A program made the position numbers and the translations under genes. This document shows positions 61,381 to 64,000 of a stretch of 64,000 nucleotides of DNA, one piece after another; the stretch's first letter is position 1; the number at the start of each line of letters is the position of its first letter. Under the pieces are notes generated by a model. It was not told where the DNA came from. It searched no databases and worked only from the letters and a program-made list of their open reading frames with translations. The stretch spans positions 35,776-99,775 of the forward strand of contig NZ_JHYQ01000017.1 in assembly GCF_000621325.1 (NCBI RefSeq), given 5' to 3'. The stretch comes from Thiothrix lacustris DSM 21227 (lineage in GTDB: Bacteria > Pseudomonadota > Gammaproteobacteria > Thiotrichales > Thiotrichaceae).

Positions 61381-62868
61381 TTAAACACCTGCGCGATTCA
61401 TCAGGATTTGGCACAGCAAGGGCACAGGACGTCCGGTAGCACCTTTGGCAGCACCGCTTTTCCAAGCTGTCCCCGCGATATCCAGATGCGCCCACGGATA
61501 GCTTTCGGTAAAGCGTGACAGGAAGCAAGCAGCGGTAATGGTGCCACCCGGTGGCCCACCAATGTTTGCCATATCCGCAAAGTTGCTTTTGAGCTGATCA
61601 TGGTATTTTTCACCCATCGGTAAACGCCAAGCTTCATCGGTAGCTTGTTTGCCTGCGGTCAGTACTTCGTCTGCTAATGCATCATTGTTGCTCAATAAGC
61701 CGCAGATGTGATGCCCCAGCGCGGTGATACACGCACCTGTGAGGGTGGCAATATCCACTACCGCGACAGGGTTGAAGCGTTCCACATAGGTGAGCGCGTC
61801 ACACAATACCAAGCGGCCTTCGGCATCGGTGTTGAGGATTTCGATGGTCTTGCCGGACATGGTGGTGACGATGTCGCCGGGTTTGCTGGCATTGCTGCTG
61901 GGCATGTTTTCCGCAGCGGCAATCACGCCAATCACGTTCATCGGTAATTGCATGGCAACGCAAGCCGTGAGTGTGCCCATGACACTGGCAGCGCCGCACA
62001 TGTCGTATTTCATCTCATCCATCGCGTTACCGGGCTTGAGCGAGATGCCGCCGGTGTCGAAGGTGATGCCTTTGCCGACCAGTACAAACGGGGCTTCGCC
62101 TGCTGTGCCGCCGTGGTATTGAAGGATGATCATCTTGCCGTCTTCGGCACTGCCCTTGGAAACGGATAGGAATGAACCCATGCCGAGCGCTTCCATATCG
62201 GCTTCTTCGAGGACGTTGATATCAACTTTATTGGAGGAGTTAGCCAGTTCTTGGGCTATATCGGCCAGATATGTGGGAGTGCAGACATTGCCGGGGCTGT
62301 TGGCAAGGTCACGGCTAACGCATATGCCTTCGGCAATGGCGTTACCTTGTGCCAATGCAGTGCTGAACTCGCCTGCTATGGTGTGCGCAATTGTCCAGCT
62401 TTCCAAGGCAGGACGTGGTGTTTCGTCTTTCTTACTTTTATGGATGTCGAAGGTGTAAAGCGCATCGGCAACGGCGATGACGGATTGGCGTACAGCGGCA
62501 GTGATGAATTCTGAAGCCGTTTCATCAGTGAGAAAGCTTACTGCATTGCTAGCTTTGGAGGTTTTTAATGCGTTGACGGCTGCCTGAGTCAGGGTTATCA
62601 GGGTTTCTTGCGTTAATTTGTCTTTTTCACCCATGCCGACCAGCAGCACCCGTTTGGCGGTGACACCGGGCAGTTTGTACAACAGGCTGGTGCGCCCTTT
62701 TTCGCCGGTGAAATCGCCAAAATCCAGATGAGCTAGTATAGCGCCTTGGCTGGCAGTGTCGATCTGTGTGGCGGCTGCGGAGAGTTTGGCATTTTTGTAA
62801 ACACCTACTACCACGCAGTCCGTGTGCAGCTCTGCGGCATTGGCAGAAGAGTCAAAATGGTAATTCAT
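61381..62868 (-). CDS. pepA: Leucyl aminopeptidase (M17)
   Basis: 495 residues. The metal and catalytic residues are in LVGKGITFDTGGISLKPGNAMDEMKYDMCGAASV and in the family signature NTDAEGRLVLCDAL. The N-terminal macro-like domain covers about 1-160. Besides cleaving N-terminal residues, E. coli PepA also binds DNA in Xer recombination and carAB control; that cannot be judged here. First gene of the pepA-holC-valS unit. Confidence 0.95.
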   Translation of the reverse strand: MNYHFDSSANAAELHTDCVVVGVYKNAKLSAAATQIDTASQGAILAHLDFGDFTGEKGRTSLLYKLPGVTAKRVLLVGMGEKDKLTQETLITLTQAAVNALKTSKASNAVSFLTDETASEFITAAVRQSVIAVADALYTFDIHKSKKDETPRPALESWTIAHTIAGEFSTALAQGNAIAEGICVSRDLANSPGNVCTPTYLADIAQELANSSNKVDINVLEEADMEALGMGSFLSVSKGSAEDGKMIILQYHGGTAGEAPFVLVGKGITFDTGGISLKPGNAMDEMKYDMCGAASVMGTLTACVAMQLPMNVIGVIAAAENMPSSNASKPGDIVTTMSGKTIEILNTDAEGRLVLCDALTYVERFNPVAVVDIATLTGACITALGHHICGLLSNNDALADEVLTAGKQATDEAWRLPMGEKYHDQLKSNFADMANIGGPPGGTITAACFLSRFTESYPWAHLDIAGTAWKSGAAKGATGRPVPLLCQILMNRAGV

Positions 62869-62919
62869 GCGGTATCCTTATGATGGTTTTGGCCGTTGCA
62901 AACAGTTTTACACGACACT

Positions 62920-63639
62920 TTACAAAGCACAATAAGGCTTACGTAACACATCGAAACGGGCTGGGTTCTCAAAACGTGCGCCTTCTGCGCCAATATGTGC
63001 CTCGAAACGGGCTTTAACGGTCTGGTAGAGCGCGTCATCGAGTTGGTGGTTGGTGTGCGTTACTTGAATAATGCGCTGGTCGAATTCGTTGAAATCGGCA
63101 AAACGTGATTCGGTGTGACAGAAAATTTGTTCCACCAGTGCCAGCGTACCCGCGTTTACCGCGTCGCATACGGCTTGGAAGGCCAGTTCGCGCACCACTT
63201 TTTCGTCATGGAATAGGCGCAGTATCTCGTTGAATTCGCCTGCATACACGGGTTCAGAAATCCACGCCAGCCCGCCGGGCTTGAGGACACGGGCAATTTC
63301 CTGCATGGCTTGCGCCATCAGTTCGCGGGGAACGTGGTGCAGCGATTTGAACATGAATACTACGTCCATGCTGTTGTCGGGTGCGTCGATGGCTTGTGCG
63401 CCGCCAGCTTTGAATTTGATGCTGGTCGGGTGTTCACTGGTAAGGTTGTGGGCGTGCTGGATCTGGTCGACTTCAGTGGCGATGATGTGGGCGCTTGGGA
63501 AGCGTTCGGCGATGCGGTGTGTCATCTGAGCCTTGCCGCAGCCGAGTTCCAGCACGGTGGCATTTTCCAGCGGCAAGTGGGTAGCAATCAGGTCGAGTTC
63601 GTTGCAGCGGGTAGTGGTGGTTGGATTGTGGATTTGCAT
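62920..63639 (-). CDS. Class I SAM-dependent methyltransferase
   Basis: 239 residues from the ATG at 63639. A longer frame runs upstream but crosses the end of an IS200/IS605-type element. SAM-binding motif I is TVLELGCGKAQ, then IATEVD, VVFMFKSLHHV (motif post-II) and RVLKPGGLAWI (motif III). The substrate is unknown; the fold resembles UbiE-like small-molecule methyltransferases. GGAGG 11 bases before the ATG lies in the insertion element end. Confidence 0.8.
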   Translation of the reverse strand: MQIHNPTTTTRCNELDLIATHLPLENATVLELGCGKAQMTHRIAERFPSAHIIATEVDQIQHAHNLTSEHPTSIKFKAGGAQAIDAPDNSMDVVFMFKSLHHVPRELMAQAMQEIARVLKPGGLAWISEPVYAGEFNEILRLFHDEKVVRELAFQAVCDAVNAGTLALVEQIFCHTESRFADFNEFDQRIIQVTHTNHQLDDALYQTVKARFEAHIGAEGARFENPARFDVLRKPYCAL

Positions 63640-63653
63640 GTCGTTGACATCCT

Positions 63654-63674
63654 CCCCACGGCTAAAGCCGGGGG
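63654..63674. repeat. IS200/IS605-type right-end hairpin (likely reRNA/omega RNA end)
   Basis: CCCC-A-CGGC, loop TAAA, GCCG-G-GGG forms an imperfect stem-loop that contains the tnpB stop codon. Such subterminal hairpins mark the right end of IS200/IS605 elements, and transcripts from this end act as the guide RNA of TnpB nucleases. The guide would be read out of the flanking DNA, here the first codons of the methyltransferase gene. The exact element boundary was not determined. Confidence 0.65.
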
Positions 63675-64000
63675 ATTCCTCCTGCGAGACGGCAATGTCC
63701 TGCCGTGAGAATGTTCCGGGCTGCATTGACATCTCTGTCGTGCAGCTCCCCACAGTCGGGGCATGTCCATTCTCTTATTCCAAGTCCTGCTCTACCTTTC
63801 GGACTGTTGACAGAAATACTTCCGCAACACGAACAGGCTTGGGTACTGTACGCTTCGTTGACTTCGAGAAACACGCCTTGCATCGCTTTCGATTTTGCAT
63901 CAAGTTGTGTTTTCAGCATTGACCACCCTGCATCCAATACAGACTTAGCCATATTGGTTTTGACGAGCGCCTTGCTGCTGACGTTGCCGACAACGATTAA
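63662..64000 (-). mobile_element. tnpB: IS200/IS605-type element: TnpB C-terminal part (runs off the window)
   Basis: The frame is open from the window edge to the TAG at 63662-63664: 112 residues of the C-terminal RuvC/zinc-finger part. CSCCG...CPDCG is the four-cysteine zinc ribbon, and HDRDVNAARNIL has the last RuvC aspartate. The end GGIPRL is usual for the family. TnpB is an RNA-guided nuclease, ancestor of Cas12. The N-terminal part and any tnpA are outside the window. Confidence 0.88.

Overview
The window reads as chromosomal DNA of a gammaproteobacterium, most plausibly a filamentous sulfur oxidiser of the Thiothrix/Thiotrichales type. This is an inference: the housekeeping proteins (RpoD, RpoS, DnaG, GltBD, ValS, PepA, HolC) look gammaproteobacterial, two DsrC/TusE-family paralogs point to sulfur metabolism, and a full respiratory nitrate reductase locus is present. 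No rRNA and no CRISPR array was seen.

Layout. 1-3.4 kb: the start of a photolyase gene behind a MerR/B12-fold regulator, a Kbp (BON-LysM) and YidB-like pair, an NlpC/P60 lipoprotein and a cysteine-poor DsrC paralog. 4.2-8.8 kb: a minus-strand operon of XpaC-like, TelA-like, SPFH and zinc-ribbon proteins, opened by a 34-residue membrane microprotein. 9.3-14 kb: M23 peptidase, aminotransferase, YpfJ peptidase, and an ECF sigma operon (sigma, DUF3619, a small exported protein, DUF3106). 14.3-19.8 kb: rpoS, then alaC-hom-thrC. 19.8-26.6 kb: a YdjM-like membrane protein, a small exopolysaccharide group (deacetylase, glycosyltransferase, FemAB-like protein, Wzc-type autokinase) and YqiA. 26.7-32.8 kb: gltBD. 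33-36.8 kb: dnaG-rpoD and a CAU-anticodon tRNA. 36.9-40.6 kb: a TetR gene with its probable operator and a membrane-fusion/FtsX/ATPase exporter.

40.7-55.7 kb is the nitrate respiration block. narK1-narK2-(DsrC-like)-narGHJI-ppiC runs on the minus strand; a TehA/SLAC1 channel and narXL run divergently from a shared control region rich in NarL-type heptamers. At the far end lies a haemoglobin gene with an in-frame internal deletion behind an FNR-like promoter. 55.7-57.6 kb is an AT-rich accessory patch: a xisH remnant with an intact xisI, then a PD-(D/E)XK-like protein separated by one in-frame TAA from a charged coiled-coil segment carrying a 150-bp tandem duplication. 57.7-62.9 kb is pepA-holC-(unknown)-valS. 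The window ends in a methyltransferase gene whose 5' edge abuts the right end of an IS200/IS605-type element with the tnpB C-terminus.

The most unusual points are the two DsrC paralogs without the catalytic cysteines (one inside the nar operon), the split nuclease/coiled-coil gene, the internally deleted globin, the B12-fold regulator without a cobalamin ligand, and the microprotein heading the TelA/SPFH operon.
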